Source: Winkia neuii
GTDB lineage: Bacteria; Actinomycetota; Actinomycetes; Actinomycetales; Actinomycetaceae
Assembly (NCBI RefSeq): GCF_029011175.1
Contig: NZ_CP118946.1
Location: 186,001-250,000, forward strand
Direction: 5' to 3'
DNA: 64,000 nucleotides
Under the pieces are notes generated by a model. It did not search any database and was not told the origin of the DNA. It saw only the letters and a list, made by a program, of their open reading frames with translations. Below are positions 27,821 through 36,730 of the stretch, one piece after another. The position numbers were made by a program, and so were the translations under genes. How positions within the stretch are numbered: position 1 is the first letter of the stretch; every line of letters begins with the position of its first letter.

Positions 27821-28927
27821 ATGAGCGGTAACCTTTTAGAACTTTCTTCAATTGGCGTCTCTATCTGGCTGGACGACCTGTCCAGAGGCAGACTGGAATC
27901 GGGCAATCTGCGCGAACTGATTGATTCGTCCTCGGTGGTTGGTGTGACCACAAATCCGGCCATTTTTAATGCTGCAATTGGAACGGGTAGTCAATACGCG
28001 GACCAGATCAAGGAATTGGCTTCCAAAGGCGCCGACGTGGGCGCTGCCATCGAAGCAATGACTACTGATGATGTGCGCGCTGCCTGCGATCTGTTTGCGC
28101 CCATCTACGAAGCCACGCACGGCCGCGATGGACGCGTGTCCATCGAAGTGGACCCCCGCCTAGCCGACAAGGCAGAAGAAACAGTAGCAGCTGCGAAAAA
28201 CCTGTGGCAGGTAGTGGATCGGCCTAACGCGATGATCAAGATCCCCGCCACTGCCGCGGGACTGGAAGCAATTCCCGAGGTAATCGGGGCAGGCATCTCC
28301 GTCAACGTGACGCTGATCTTCTCGGTACCGCAGTACCGACAGGTAGTCGAAGCTTATTGGGCTGGGTTGGAAAAGGCGCGCGAGGCCGGCATCGACCTTT
28401 CCACTATTACGTCTGTGGCCTCCTTCTTTGTTTCGCGCGTAGACGCGCTGGTCGACTCGCTGTTGGACAAGAAGGGTGGCGAAGAGGCAGCTCAGCTGCG
28501 CTCCAAGGCCGGGGTTGCCAATGCGCGCCTAGCGTATGAGGCCTACCAGGAATCGCTACAGCAGGAACGGTGGACAGAACTGGCGAGGGATGGTGCCACC
28601 AAACAACGGCCACTGTGGGCTTCGACGGGCGTGAAGGATCCATCGCTGAAACCCACCTTGTACGTTGACGAACTGGCCGCCCCCGACACCGTCAACACGA
28701 TGCCCGAAAAAACCATGAAAGCGGTGGCTGAATCGGCTGAATTGCACGGAGACGCGGTCAGCGCGAACATCGGCGAAGCCCATCAGGTATTCGCAGCGCT
28801 AGCAGAAGCGGGAATCGACTTTAGTGCCGTTTCCCGCCAGCTTTTAGACGAGGGCGTCAAGAAGTTTGAGGTCGCCTGGGAGGAACTACTCGCCAGCGTG
28901 AAGGAAGCACTCGCCGCTTCCAAGTAG
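27821..28927 (+). CDS. tal: transaldolase
   Basis: A 368-residue enzyme of the pentose phosphate pathway that moves a dihydroxyacetone unit between sugar phosphates. Visible family segments are SIWLDDLSRGRL near residue 10, GVTTNPAIFN near residue 37, the Schiff-base Lys in MIKIPATAAG near residue 138 and KPTLYVDELAAPDTVNTMP near residue 277. The ATG at 27821 is chosen because AAGGAG lies five bases upstream and the family starts here; the reading frame is open a further 30 codons. Tkt and zwf, its frequent neighbours, are absent. Confidence 0.95.
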   Translation: MSGNLLELSSIGVSIWLDDLSRGRLESGNLRELIDSSSVVGVTTNPAIFNAAIGTGSQYADQIKELASKGADVGAAIEAMTTDDVRAACDLFAPIYEATHGRDGRVSIEVDPRLADKAEETVAAAKNLWQVVDRPNAMIKIPATAAGLEAIPEVIGAGISVNVTLIFSVPQYRQVVEAYWAGLEKAREAGIDLSTITSVASFFVSRVDALVDSLLDKKGGEEAAQLRSKAGVANARLAYEAYQESLQQERWTELARDGATKQRPLWASTGVKDPSLKPTLYVDELAAPDTVNTMPEKTMKAVAESAELHGDAVSANIGEAHQVFAALAEAGIDFSAVSRQLLDEGVKKFEVAWEELLASVKEALAASK

Positions 28928-28953
28928 CCTAAACCATTGCGGCAAAGCCCGCT

Positions 28954-29421
28954 CTAGCTGCGTAAATCGGAAAAGAAAGTGTGCAGCTGGGCGCGGGCTT
29001 CGCCCTCTAAAATCCCGCCAATCACTTCTGGGCGGTGATTCAAACGGGAATCGCGGGCCACATCGCGGATCGACCCGCACGCGCCAGCCTTCGGATCCCA
29101 TGCGGCAAAGACAATGCGGTCCACGCGGGACAGGACGGCCGCCCCGGCGCACATAGTGCAAGGTTCCAGCGACACCACCAGTGTGCAGCCCTGCAGAGTG
29201 TGCCTGCTGAGGGCGGCCCCAGCAGCCCGCAGCGCCAGCACCTCGGCGTGTGCAGTCGGATCGAAATGGGGGGCGCGCTGGGCGTTGCGCGCCTCAGAAA
29301 CTACCAGCCCATCGGCCGTGACGACTAGCGCGCCCACCGGCACCTCGCCAAAAGAGCCGCCGTCCTCGGCAAGTTCCAGAGTACGGCGCAGAAGTGGGGT
29401 CCAGCGGGAGTGGCAATTCAT
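28954..29421 (-). CDS. tadA: tRNA-specific adenosine deaminase TadA
   Basis: A 155-residue zinc deaminase that makes inosine at the wobble position of tRNA-Arg(ACG). The zinc site is complete: HAEVLAL near residue 58 (His and catalytic Glu) and PCTMCAGA near residue 88. No ribosome site is present; TACCTT on the minus strand lies six bases before the ATG, so the transcript is probably leaderless. It is divergent from upp, with only 61 bases between the two starts. Confidence 0.93.
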   Translation of the reverse strand: MNCHSRWTPLLRRTLELAEDGGSFGEVPVGALVVTADGLVVSEARNAQRAPHFDPTAHAEVLALRAAGAALSRHTLQGCTLVVSLEPCTMCAGAAVLSRVDRIVFAAWDPKAGACGSIRDVARDSRLNHRPEVIGGILEGEARAQLHTFFSDLRS

Positions 29422-29482
29422 GGTTTTAAGGTACCAGGGCCTTGTCTACCCGTATCCAGGGGCAACGCGGTAGCCTAAAGGT

Positions 29483-30121
29483 ATGGATTTGAAAGTGCTT
29501 GACCACCCCCTTGTAAACCATAAGATGACCGTCCTGCGTGACAAGAACACGCCCTCGTCCACGTTCCGCATGATCGTAGACGAACTAACAACTCTGCTAG
29601 CCTACGAGGCCACCCGCAACGTGCGCGTCGAGGACGTGCAGGTTGAAACCCCGGTCGCGCCGACTGGTGGAAAGAAGCTATCTGAACCCCGCCCCATCGT
29701 GATCCCAATCCTGCGTGCCGGCCTGGGCATGCTCGACGGTATGACTCGCCTACTGCCCACAGCCGAAGTTGGCTTCCTGGGCATGGTCCGTGACGACGAG
29801 ACGCTAGCCGTGGAAACCTACGCGAACCGCCTGCCTGACGACCTGACTGATCGGCAGGTATTCCTGGTAGACCCGATGCTCGCAACCGGGCACACCCTGG
29901 TAGCCGCTGTGAACTACGTGCTGGAGCGCGGGGCTCGCGACGTCACCTGCACCTCGCTGGTGGCTGCCCCACAAGGAATCAAGGCCATGCAGGAAGCAAT
30001 CGGCGACCGCGCCGACGTGCATGTGGTTGTTGCTGCCGAGGACGAAGGGCTCAACGAGCATAACTACATCGTCCCTGGTCTTGGCGATGCAGGCGACCGC
30101 CTGTACGGCATTGTCGACTAG
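29483..30121 (+). CDS. upp: uracil phosphoribosyltransferase
   Basis: A 212-residue pyrimidine salvage enzyme that joins uracil and PRPP to UMP. The PRPP loop [10 protein letters not shown] lies near residue 131, and the uracil-binding C-terminal segment [16 protein letters not shown] near residue 192. TAGCCT (29471-29476) lies six bases before the ATG, again the leaderless pattern. It would use the uracil released by the uridine hydrolase encoded at 56.6-57.5 kb. Confidence 0.95.
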   Translation: MDLKVLDHPLVNHKMTVLRDKNTPSSTFRMIVDELTTLLAYEATRNVRVEDVQVETPVAPTGGKKLSEPRPIVIPILRAGLGMLDGMTRLLPTAEVGFLGMVRDDETLAVETYANRLPDDLTDRQVFLVDPMLATGHTLVAAVNYVLERGARDVTCTSLVAAPQGIKAMQEAIGDRADVHVVVAAEDEGLNEHNYIVPGLGDAGDRLYGIVD

Positions 30122-30204
30122 TTAGTTACTTGGCGTGAAACTCGCGTTCGCGGTTAGGCAATATGCCGGCGCGGCGCGGGTGGGACGTCTCACTGTCAAC
30201 CGAT

Positions 30205-30234
30205 TTGAGGTCAACCCTTGCGGTTTTGTATAGT
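30205..30234 (+). promoter_or_regulatory. promoter of tRNA-Ser
   Basis: TTGAGG (30205-30210) and TATAGT (30229-30234) are spaced by 18 bases and lie 31 bases before the tRNA. Confidence 0.6.
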
Positions 30235-30264
30235 GAGTGTCTGGGCTTACTATTAGTGAGCTTT

Positions 30265-30350
30265 GGTGGAGTGTCCGAGCGGCCGAAGGTGCAGCACTCG
30301 AAATGCTGTGTGGTTAATAGCCACCGTGGGTTCAAATCCCACCTCCACCG
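30265..30350 (+). tRNA. tRNA-Ser (anticodon CGA)
   Basis: A type II tRNA of 86 bases. Acceptor GGTGGAG (30265-30271) pairs with CTCCACC (30343-30349), with discriminator G. The anticodon stem CAGCA/TGCTG holds loop CTCGAAA, giving anticodon CGA for codon UCG. A long variable arm and the T-loop GGTTCAAATCC are present. CCA is not encoded. Confidence 0.95.
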
Positions 30351-30359
30351 CTATTTAAA

Positions 30360-30398
30360 TAGCCTCTGACCTGGGAAAACAGGTTAGGGGCTTTACTA
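30360..30398 (+). terminator. terminator after tRNA-Ser
   Basis: AGCCTCTGACCTG (30361-30373) pairs with CAGGTTAGGGGCT (30380-30392) with a G-T and a mismatch, followed by TTTACTATT. Confidence 0.65.
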
Positions 30399-30658
30399 TT
30401 GCGGTTGTCGACGCATAAGCAACGCATAAGCGTCCGCGCTCGCGGGGTGCGGGGTTCCCTCCCGGCCCCTACCACGCCCTGGCGGTGGGGTTCGACAATT
30501 TTTCGTCTCTACGAGCTTCCAAAACTTTTAGACGAGGCGCAAAAAGCAAAGGCACAAAAAGGCGACACCAGCCCGCCCTCGGGCTAATAATTTAGACACC
30601 TGCGAAGGAATATGGACACCGTTCGCGCCGGTAATACCAGCTCGACTAGGGTGGCGGT
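30399..30658. other. gene-free region after tRNA-Ser
   Basis: No convincing gene. It holds a short direct repeat ACGCATAAGC twice (about 30409 and 30421), a G/C-rich stretch and one CGCCCTCG at 30574-30581. The position next to a tRNA 3' end is a classic integration site, but no integrase or second copy of the tRNA end is visible. A TAGGGT box (30647-30652) lies six bases before the next gene and is its likely promoter. Confidence 0.4.
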
Positions 30659-31447
30659 ATGGCAGAGCACGTAAATGACACCCCGCGATCCTATTCGAAG
30701 CCATTCCTGCTTGCCGTTTGCCGCCCACCTGGGCTCATAGCGGAGGATGAGGTGGCTGTAATTAAAGAATGGGGCAATATGTCGGATACGGAGCTCCACC
30801 AAGTTTCCCTCCTGAACCCTTCTGAGCCTAATCCGGCCACAGAGCTGGAACTGACTAAGTATTCGGGAGTCATAATTACAGGCTCGCCGTTTGGCTACGC
30901 CCACCCTCAAGAAACGAAAAGCGCCCAGCACTTGCTGGTAGAAGAACGCGTGTCTGCTTTAGCTCGCCGCGTGGTAGCGGAGGATTTTCCCACTTTAGGT
31001 ATCTGCTTCGGACTGCAGACGTTGGCAAGAGCCACCGGCGGAATGCTGGTGGGCGGTTTTGCTGAAGACCTGCAGGCGCCAGAAATCAGGCTTACAGATG
31101 CGGGGAAAGCCGATCCGCTAACAGGTAAATTGCCCGCCATATTCCGCTCCTACACAGGGCATTCGGATGCGGTCGGCCAGCTTCCGGCCACCGCCACCCT
31201 GCTGGCGTCCGGCTCGTTCTGTCACGTGCAGATGGTCCGGTGGGGTAAGAACGTGTACGGCACCCAATTCCACCCCGAAATTACCACTGCAGGAATGCAT
31301 ATACGCATCAATTCATACGGCGACACCTACTACCCGGCTGCTCAGAAATCCCAGGTCATAGCCCGTTGCAACGCAGCTGACGTCAAAGGAGCAAACCAGG
31401 TAATTACCGAATTTGCCAACCGCTTCCGCTGCCAACTCCCCGCCTAG
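30659..31447 (+). CDS. class I glutamine amidotransferase (GMP-synthase-like)
   Basis: A 262-residue single-domain glutamine amidotransferase. The nucleophile elbow GICFGLQTLA lies near residue 117 and the His-Glu pair in GTQFHPE near residue 201. It lacks a synthetase domain, so it belongs to the stand-alone GuaA-N-like group whose substrates are mostly unknown (gamma-glutamyl hydrolases, for example). The ATG is placed six bases after TAGGGT, fitting a leaderless mRNA. Confidence 0.88.
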   Translation: MAEHVNDTPRSYSKPFLLAVCRPPGLIAEDEVAVIKEWGNMSDTELHQVSLLNPSEPNPATELELTKYSGVIITGSPFGYAHPQETKSAQHLLVEERVSALARRVVAEDFPTLGICFGLQTLARATGGMLVGGFAEDLQAPEIRLTDAGKADPLTGKLPAIFRSYTGHSDAVGQLPATATLLASGSFCHVQMVRWGKNVYGTQFHPEITTAGMHIRINSYGDTYYPAAQKSQVIARCNAADVKGANQVITEFANRFRCQLPA

Positions 31448-31566
31448 TAGCCGCTGGGGGCGGCTGTAAGTGACTGGGGAGTTCGCCCTCGAAAAGGGAG
31501 AACCCGCGAGCCATGGTGTTATTTTTCAACCCTGGCGCTTTTCGCGAAACATGGTGTAGATCGCCA

Positions 31567-31635
31567 AGGTTCGACGAAAACACCAAGGCTCGTCAATTTT
31601 CACCAGAGGTCGGCGACAGCACCAAGATTCGACAT
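31567..31635. repeat. tandem 19-20 bp repeat array near 31.6 kb
   Basis: Three imperfect units follow each other head to tail: 31567-31585, 31586-31605 and 31606-31624, each starting near AGG(T/C)TCG and ending CACCA, with a partial fourth (AGATTCGAC) from 31625. Upstream (31513-31566) are related ATGGTGT segments and a TGGCG/CGCCA stem. The complement reads TGGTGTTTTCGTCGAACCT, close to the unit of the array at 61.3 kb. The rest of the 393-base gap between the amidotransferase gene and 31841 shows no gene. Confidence 0.6.
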
Positions 31636-31840
31636 GCCCGGCTAGCTTCCCAATTACCTCCCCCGAGGGCGGCACCTACAGCTACACGGCCGCGCTACCG
31701 CAACTGTGCAGGCAGGGCCAATGCGGCGTGGTTTCTACCTTTGGACACTCGGCGGCGCGGTCGTGGGATGCCAAGTACGATTTTGCTGTCACTTGTCTGG
31801 ATCGCTGGCGGCGCTAGAGAAATTACGGGAGCATGTAACC

Positions 31841-33043
31841 ATGGCTATTGACTTTGCTTGCTCGGAACGGTCGACGATTGGCTTGGAGTGGGAACTCCAG
31901 CTAATCGACAAAGACTCTGATGACCTGCGCCAATGTGCGGATACGGTGATTGCTGAGGCTGAGAAAGCGCACCCCGACACAACTTTGATATACGGCGAAA
32001 TGCTGCGTAACACGGTCGAACTAGTCTCGCGTAAGAACACGACGGTTGCCGGGTGTGCAGCCGACATGGAAGAGGCTCTGGAACAGCTGGAGCCAGCCCT
32101 CTCGCGATTGCGCATTGAACTGGCCTCGGCGGGATCGCACCCCTTTGCCCAGCCCTCATACCAGCGTGTCAGCGATTCTGACCGCTACGGCGAACTGGTA
32201 AATCGCACCCAGTTCTGGGGCAGGCAGATGCTGCTGTTTGGCACGCACGTGCACGTGGGCATCGAGGATCGGGACAAGGTGATGCCGATCCAGAACTTCT
32301 TGGCCACCAAGCTGGGCCACATTCAGGCCATTTCCGCCTCCTCCCCATTCTGGGCGGGGACCAACACTGGGTATGCGGACAACCGCGCGATGGTGTTCCA
32401 GCAGCTTCCCACTGCGGGCGCACCCCGCCAGTTCGATTCCTGGGAGGGGCTAGAAAAGTATACGGCGGACATGCTGAAGACCGGCGTGATTGATTCTTTC
32501 AACGAGATTCGGTGGGATATTCGCCCTTCGCCAAAGCTGGGAACGATCGAAGTGCGCGTGTGCGATGCTGCCTCCAACTTGGCCGAATTGCGTGCCTTTG
32601 CGGCGCTGATCCATTCGCTGGTGGAAACGGCTTCGCGGGAGCTGGATGCGGGACGTGCGCTGGCCAGGGTGCCTGACTGGTTCTTGGCTGAGAACAAGTG
32701 GCGGGCCGCCCGCTACGGTATGGATGCGATTCTTATCGAAAATGCCGAGGGCGACGAAGCGCTGATCACCGATACTCTTCCTGATCTGCTCGATTGGCTT
32801 GAGCCTGCCGCCACTGACCTAGGTTGCCTAGACGATTTGGGATTTATTCACGAGATAGTCTCCACAGGGGCTGGCTACCAGCGGCAGTTGCAGGTTGCGA
32901 ATACTACCGGCAATTTGGAGGCCGTAGTTGCCTACCTCCGGGCTGAACTAAAGGCGGGGGCGCCGATCCGCCCTCACGAATTCGAACCACAGCTGGAGGG
33001 CGTACACGTGCCGGCCGAAGGGAACCGGGGTTGGAATCGGTGA
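31841..33043 (+). CDS. YbdK-like carboxylate-amine ligase (GCS2 family)
   Basis: A 400-residue ATP-dependent ligase of the glutamate-cysteine ligase 2 (YbdK) family. Visible are STIGLEWELQLID near residue 11, the active-site GTHVHVGIEDRD near residue 133 and TIEVRVCDAASN near residue 234. Activity as a weak glutamate-cysteine ligase is known for YbdK; here the true substrates are unknown. The ATG at 31841, with GGGAG upstream, is chosen because the 45 codons before it are not family-like. Its stop overlaps the mobA GTG, so the two are coupled. Confidence 0.82.
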   Translation: MAIDFACSERSTIGLEWELQLIDKDSDDLRQCADTVIAEAEKAHPDTTLIYGEMLRNTVELVSRKNTTVAGCAADMEEALEQLEPALSRLRIELASAGSHPFAQPSYQRVSDSDRYGELVNRTQFWGRQMLLFGTHVHVGIEDRDKVMPIQNFLATKLGHIQAISASSPFWAGTNTGYADNRAMVFQQLPTAGAPRQFDSWEGLEKYTADMLKTGVIDSFNEIRWDIRPSPKLGTIEVRVCDAASNLAELRAFAALIHSLVETASRELDAGRALARVPDWFLAENKWRAARYGMDAILIENAEGDEALITDTLPDLLDWLEPAATDLGCLDDLGFIHEIVSTGAGYQRQLQVANTTGNLEAVVAYLRAELKAGAPIRPHEFEPQLEGVHVPAEGNRGWNR

Positions 33044-33639
33044 CCATTGAAGGCGTCGTTATCCTGGCGGGGGGCACGGCCCGCAGGCTGGGTGGTATTT
33101 CGAAGCCGGACTTGGAGGTGGCGTGCAGGCGCTTGCTGGACTGGCAGCTCGATCAGGTGTCCAGGGTGGCGCCCGAGGCCACCGTGGTAGTGGTGGCCCC
33201 GCCGCAGGTGCAGGTGCCAGCTGCGGTGGTGCGCGTTCTGGAAGACCCGCCTTTTGGCGGCCCGGTCGCCGGTTTCGCTGCTGGACTGGCAGCGCTAAGA
33301 AGGGCCGGGGTTACCGACGGTCTGATCGGCCTGGCCACCTGCGATGCGCCCCTCGCCCCAGCGAACTACCTGGGCCTGGTTGCCGCCCTCGAACCGGGGC
33401 TGGACGGGGCCGCCCCCACCACCGCCGCTGAGGATGGTACGTTCCCCCAGTACGCCCTTGGCGTATATCGGGCCGGCGCGCTGGGCAAAATCTTGCCTGA
33501 AAACGCCCGAAACGTGTCGGTCAAACGCACCTTTTCCCCTGCAAAACTGGCGTTTGTGCCGGATGTGAACCGCAACTGCACGGATGTAGATACGTGGGCG
33601 GATGTCAAAACGTTAGAAGGGTTACTAAAACTGCACTGA
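33040..33639 (+). CDS. mobA: molybdenum cofactor guanylyltransferase MobA
   Basis: A 199-residue NTP-transferase that adds GMP to molybdopterin, giving the MGD cofactor needed by DmsA-type enzymes. The N-terminal nucleotide loop reads VVILAGGTARRLGGISKPDL, with the second half (RLGGISK) looser than the usual RMGxDK. Downstream FGGPVAGFAAGL and ATCDAPL are family features. GTG at 33040 overlaps the preceding stop (GTGA); a TTG at 33031 would add three residues. It opens the cofactor block. Confidence 0.85.
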   Translation: MTIEGVVILAGGTARRLGGISKPDLEVACRRLLDWQLDQVSRVAPEATVVVVAPPQVQVPAAVVRVLEDPPFGGPVAGFAAGLAALRRAGVTDGLIGLATCDAPLAPANYLGLVAALEPGLDGAAPTTAAEDGTFPQYALGVYRAGALGKILPENARNVSVKRTFSPAKLAFVPDVNRNCTDVDTWADVKTLEGLLKLH

Positions 33640-33682
33640 ATAACTAGGCTAGTTAGACTAAAGCCCTGGATAGGGAGGTTTT

Positions 33683-34765
33683 TTGTCAACACTCGTCGAG
33701 TTGCCACTAGTGCAAACCAAGCTTGATCCGCGCGATCGCCCAGACGTGGCCGAATTGGTGGATAAGCATGGCCGAGTAGCTCGAGACATGCGCATCTCAG
33801 TGACGGATCGCTGCAATCTGCGCTGCCAATACTGCATGCCCGAAGAGGGCGTGGCCTTCCGTCCTACCGAGCAGATTCTGACCGATGCGGAAATAGTACG
33901 CCTGATGCGCATCGGAGTTGACTTGTGCGGCATTGAAGAGATCCGTTTTACAGGCGGGGAACCGCTCATGCGTCGCAGCCTGGAAAAGTTGGTGGAAGCG
34001 GCGGCCAACTTGCGCACTTGGCGGGGAAAGAAACTAGATATTTCCCTGACCACCAACGGGCTGGGGCTGAAGCATCGCGCCCAAGGCTTGGCGGATGCCG
34101 GCTTGGATCGGGTGAATATTTCGATGGACTCGGCTACCCGCGCCGGGTATTTGAAGTTGACGCGGCGGGACCGGTTCAAGGATGCTGCCGAGGGCGCCGT
34201 AGCTGCGGTTCGGGCCGGATTGAGGCCGGTAAAACTGAACGCGCTGCTGATGCCCGGCGTGAACGAATCCGAGGCGCCGGAACTCGTTCGCTACGCGCTG
34301 CGGGGCGGTTACGAGCTGCGCTTTATCGAATTCATGCCACTGGGCCCACGTGGGTCTTGGAAGCGCGAACAGATGGTTACGCGCGACGATATTTTGGATC
34401 TTCTGCGCCCTCACTTCGACCTATGCCACCGTCCGGAGCGCGAACGGGGCGCGTCCCCTGCCGAAGAGTGGGATGTGATGCCTGGCGCGGATCATCCGGG
34501 TGGTCGCATCGGCATTATTGGATCTGTGACGCGGCCTTTCTGTGGGGACTGCGACCGCACCCGGCTTACCGCGGATGGGCAGATCCGCTCGTGCCTGTTT
34601 GCGCGTTCAGAAACAGATTTGCGGAAGATGCTGCGCGGGGGCGCCACAGATCAGGAAATCGCCGCCGTGTGGCAGGCTGCGATGTGGGAGAAGCAGCCGG
34701 GGCACGGTATAAATGACCCTAGTTTCTTGAGCCCTTCGCGGCCCATGAGCGCGATTGGAGGATAA
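33683..34765 (+). CDS. moaA: GTP 3',8-cyclase MoaA
   Basis: A 360-residue radical SAM enzyme for the first step of molybdopterin synthesis. The N-terminal cluster motif is CNLRCQYC near residue 46, the C-terminal cluster FCGDCDRTRLTADGQIRSC near residue 284, and the protein ends in the conserved Gly-Gly. The start is TTG at 33683, with GGGAGG (33673-33678) five bases upstream. MoaD follows directly after its stop. Confidence 0.95.
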   Translation: MSTLVELPLVQTKLDPRDRPDVAELVDKHGRVARDMRISVTDRCNLRCQYCMPEEGVAFRPTEQILTDAEIVRLMRIGVDLCGIEEIRFTGGEPLMRRSLEKLVEAAANLRTWRGKKLDISLTTNGLGLKHRAQGLADAGLDRVNISMDSATRAGYLKLTRRDRFKDAAEGAVAAVRAGLRPVKLNALLMPGVNESEAPELVRYALRGGYELRFIEFMPLGPRGSWKREQMVTRDDILDLLRPHFDLCHRPERERGASPAEEWDVMPGADHPGGRIGIIGSVTRPFCGDCDRTRLTADGQIRSCLFARSETDLRKMLRGGATDQEIAAVWQAAMWEKQPGHGINDPSFLSPSRPMSAIGG

Positions 34766-35020
34766 ATGCCTACAGCAAACGTGACCTATTTTGCGGGAGT
34801 GGCAGACGCCGCCGGGACTCGCCAAGAGAGTGTGCAGTTGCCTGAAACGGTTGATGCCGCTTCCCTCAGAGAGCTCCTGAAGGTGGGAAAATCTGAACGC
34901 TTCGCCCAGGTGGTAGATGTGTGCGCCCTGATTGTGGGCGGGCAGGCGCTGGGCGCTGACCCGGTGCGCCTAGATGGCGAGATCTCGGTAGAGGTGCTGC
35001 CGCCCTTCGCCGGGGGGTAA
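34766..35020 (+). CDS. moaD: molybdopterin synthase small subunit MoaD
   Basis: An 84-residue ubiquitin-like sulfur carrier. It ends PPFAGG; the terminal Gly-Gly is activated by MoeB and carries the thiocarboxylate used by the MoaE domain. The ATG directly follows the moaA stop, with GAGGA upstream. Confidence 0.93.
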   Translation: MPTANVTYFAGVADAAGTRQESVQLPETVDAASLRELLKVGKSERFAQVVDVCALIVGGQALGADPVRLDGEISVEVLPPFAGG

Positions 35021-35039
35021 AGACCCCGCGCCGCGGCGC

Positions 35040-35630
35040 TTACTTGCGCCCGCCGCGCTGACCGGGCCGAATAAGAATGTAGCGGAAGTACATTCCGCGG
35101 AGCCGCCCAAAGGGTTCCTTCACACGGTCGACGATGCGGAAGCCGACGCCCTCGTATAGGGGAAGAACCTTTTCGTTGCCTTCCATCACGTCCAAAATGT
35201 AGGTGCGGGCAGGCGCCACTTCAAGTGCCTTGCGGAGCATTCCCGTTGCCACGCCCTTGCCACGCGCGGCGGGAATGGTGCCAACGCAGCTGATAAACGC
35301 CTCTTTCGTGCCAACTTTCACAGGAGGGCGTACCTCGCGTTCCAGCACGCGCCCGCCGATGTGCCCATAGATGGGGCCGAGAACCTTAGCCAGCTGCGAG
35401 TAATCTACGTTGAAGGGATTGCGCCCGGCGAAAGCAATTGCCACTACGCCTACCACTTGGCCGTCCTCGATAGCAATCACGAAGCGGTCGGGCACTACCG
35501 CGTGGGATAGTCCCTCGATCAGTTTGTTCTTGTCTGAGCTCAGGGCTTTGAATTGGTCGTAGAACGCAGTGGATACTGCTGCCACAATGCCGGCGCGGTC
35601 GGCGTCGGTGCCAAGTCTGTATTCGATCAT
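35040..35630 (-). CDS. GNAT-family N-acetyltransferase
   Basis: A 196-residue acetyltransferase. The acetyl-CoA pyrophosphate loop is seen as ARGKGVATGMLRKAL near residue 125 (R-G-K-G-V-A), preceded by strand segment EAFISCVGTIPAA. Substrate unknown. It lies on the opposite strand within the molybdenum cofactor block and converges with moaD. Its promoter may be the TAGTGT seven bases before the ATG. Confidence 0.85.
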   Translation of the reverse strand: MIEYRLGTDADRAGIVAAVSTAFYDQFKALSSDKNKLIEGLSHAVVPDRFVIAIEDGQVVGVVAIAFAGRNPFNVDYSQLAKVLGPIYGHIGGRVLEREVRPPVKVGTKEAFISCVGTIPAARGKGVATGMLRKALEVAPARTYILDVMEGNEKVLPLYEGVGFRIVDRVKEPFGRLRGMYFRYILIRPGQRGGRK

Positions 35631-35669
35631 GACTTCAACACTAAGCCGGCCGAGGGCACCCTTCCACCG

Positions 35670-36650
35670 CTAGGCGCTGCCCGTCCAAGCGTGCGAACCG
35701 TCAGTAAATTGCTGTTTCTTCCACACTGGCAGTTCCGCTTTCACCTGTTCTACGGCCTTTTCTAGCAGCTCAAAAGCTTCGCGGCGGTGTGCGGCGGAGG
35801 CAGCAGCTGCGAAGGCGACGTCGCCGACCTCGAGGTGACCGTAGCGGTGTGCGATGGCCAACTTTGCTGCCCCGGAGCCTTTGGCACAGGCCTTTGCGAT
35901 CCGTTCAACAACTTTGCCAGCGTCCGGGTGGGCTTCGTAGTCGATAGACACTACGCCCTGCCCGTCGTCGTGGTTGCGCACGCGCCCATCGAAGAGGGCG
36001 ACAGCCCCCGCCTGCGGGTCGCGTACGGCTTCCTGGAGTGCAGCCACGTCAATGGGCTGGTCAGTAACGCCTGCCCACACCACCTGGGCGTCAGACCCGT
36101 CGCTGTAACCCCGGTTTTGCACGGCATGGGTGGCCCGCTGATGCGGGGTAAGCCCAATCTTTTCTGCCGGGGCGGTGTGGTCGGCGTCTGCTAGCTGCTC
36201 CGTGATGTGCGAGATGAGGGGGCCTACCGCTGCCACAGCGTCCTTCACACCGCCGGTGGAGCCGGGTGCGTTCACGACGAATGCGCGCGTCCCATCTAGG
36301 TCTATGACTCCTGCGACTCCCCGCGAGAGTGCGGCGGCTGGCACCTTAGGGTTGTCTCGGAGAGCCGCCTCGATGCCGCCTGCGCGTTTGCTGAGTAGGG
36401 GCGCGGTGGCCTCGGGGGTGACGTCCCGGGTAGAGAACCCGGTACCCCCGGTGGTGAAGATGATGTCGGCTCCGCCCGCAACGGCCGCCTTGATGGCGTC
36501 CTGAATGGCAGTGACCTGGTCGGGGACGATAGTAGGGGCCTCTACCTGGCCGTAGTCGGCCAGCAGCTGACATGCCAGCGGCCCGGACTTATCGGGGCGG
36601 GTCCCGGCTGCAGACCTGTCAGAAACGGTGATGACAGAAATTTTTGGCAT
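35670..36650 (-). CDS. MoaB/Mog-MoaE fusion protein
   Basis: A 326-residue two-domain protein. Residues 1 to about 165 are a MoaB/Mog-type molybdopterin adenylyltransferase domain (ITVSDRSAAGT, TTGGTGFSTRDVTPEAT near residue 68, and NAPGSTGG near residue 128). Residues about 190-326 are a MoaE large subunit of molybdopterin synthase (FDGRVRNHDDGQ, YEAHPDAGKVV, and WKKQQFTDGSHAW near residue 310 with the catalytic Lys). One chain thus serves both thiolation and adenylylation steps. The ATG at 36650 lies six bases after TACCAT on the minus strand; an ATG 14 codons upstream is not family-like. Confidence 0.88.
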   Translation of the reverse strand: MPKISVITVSDRSAAGTRPDKSGPLACQLLADYGQVEAPTIVPDQVTAIQDAIKAAVAGGADIIFTTGGTGFSTRDVTPEATAPLLSKRAGGIEAALRDNPKVPAAALSRGVAGVIDLDGTRAFVVNAPGSTGGVKDAVAAVGPLISHITEQLADADHTAPAEKIGLTPHQRATHAVQNRGYSDGSDAQVVWAGVTDQPIDVAALQEAVRDPQAGAVALFDGRVRNHDDGQGVVSIDYEAHPDAGKVVERIAKACAKGSGAAKLAIAHRYGHLEVGDVAFAAAASAAHRREAFELLEKAVEQVKAELPVWKKQQFTDGSHAWTGSA

Positions 36651-36730
36651 GCATACATGGTAGTTGCTATCAGCGAATACGTCGTAGCGCATGTGGAAAG
36701 TGTGTCCGCACGCTTATAGGCTTGAGCACG

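Noticed and set aside
30399-30587. 62-codon plus-strand ORF after tRNA-Ser
   Set aside because: No ribosome site, no recognisable features and Arg/Pro-rich composition expected from random G/C-rich DNA.
30265-30658. Integrated element at the tRNA-Ser 3' end
   Set aside because: No integrase, no duplicated tRNA end and no foreign gene block follow; the next genes are ordinary chromosomal ones.
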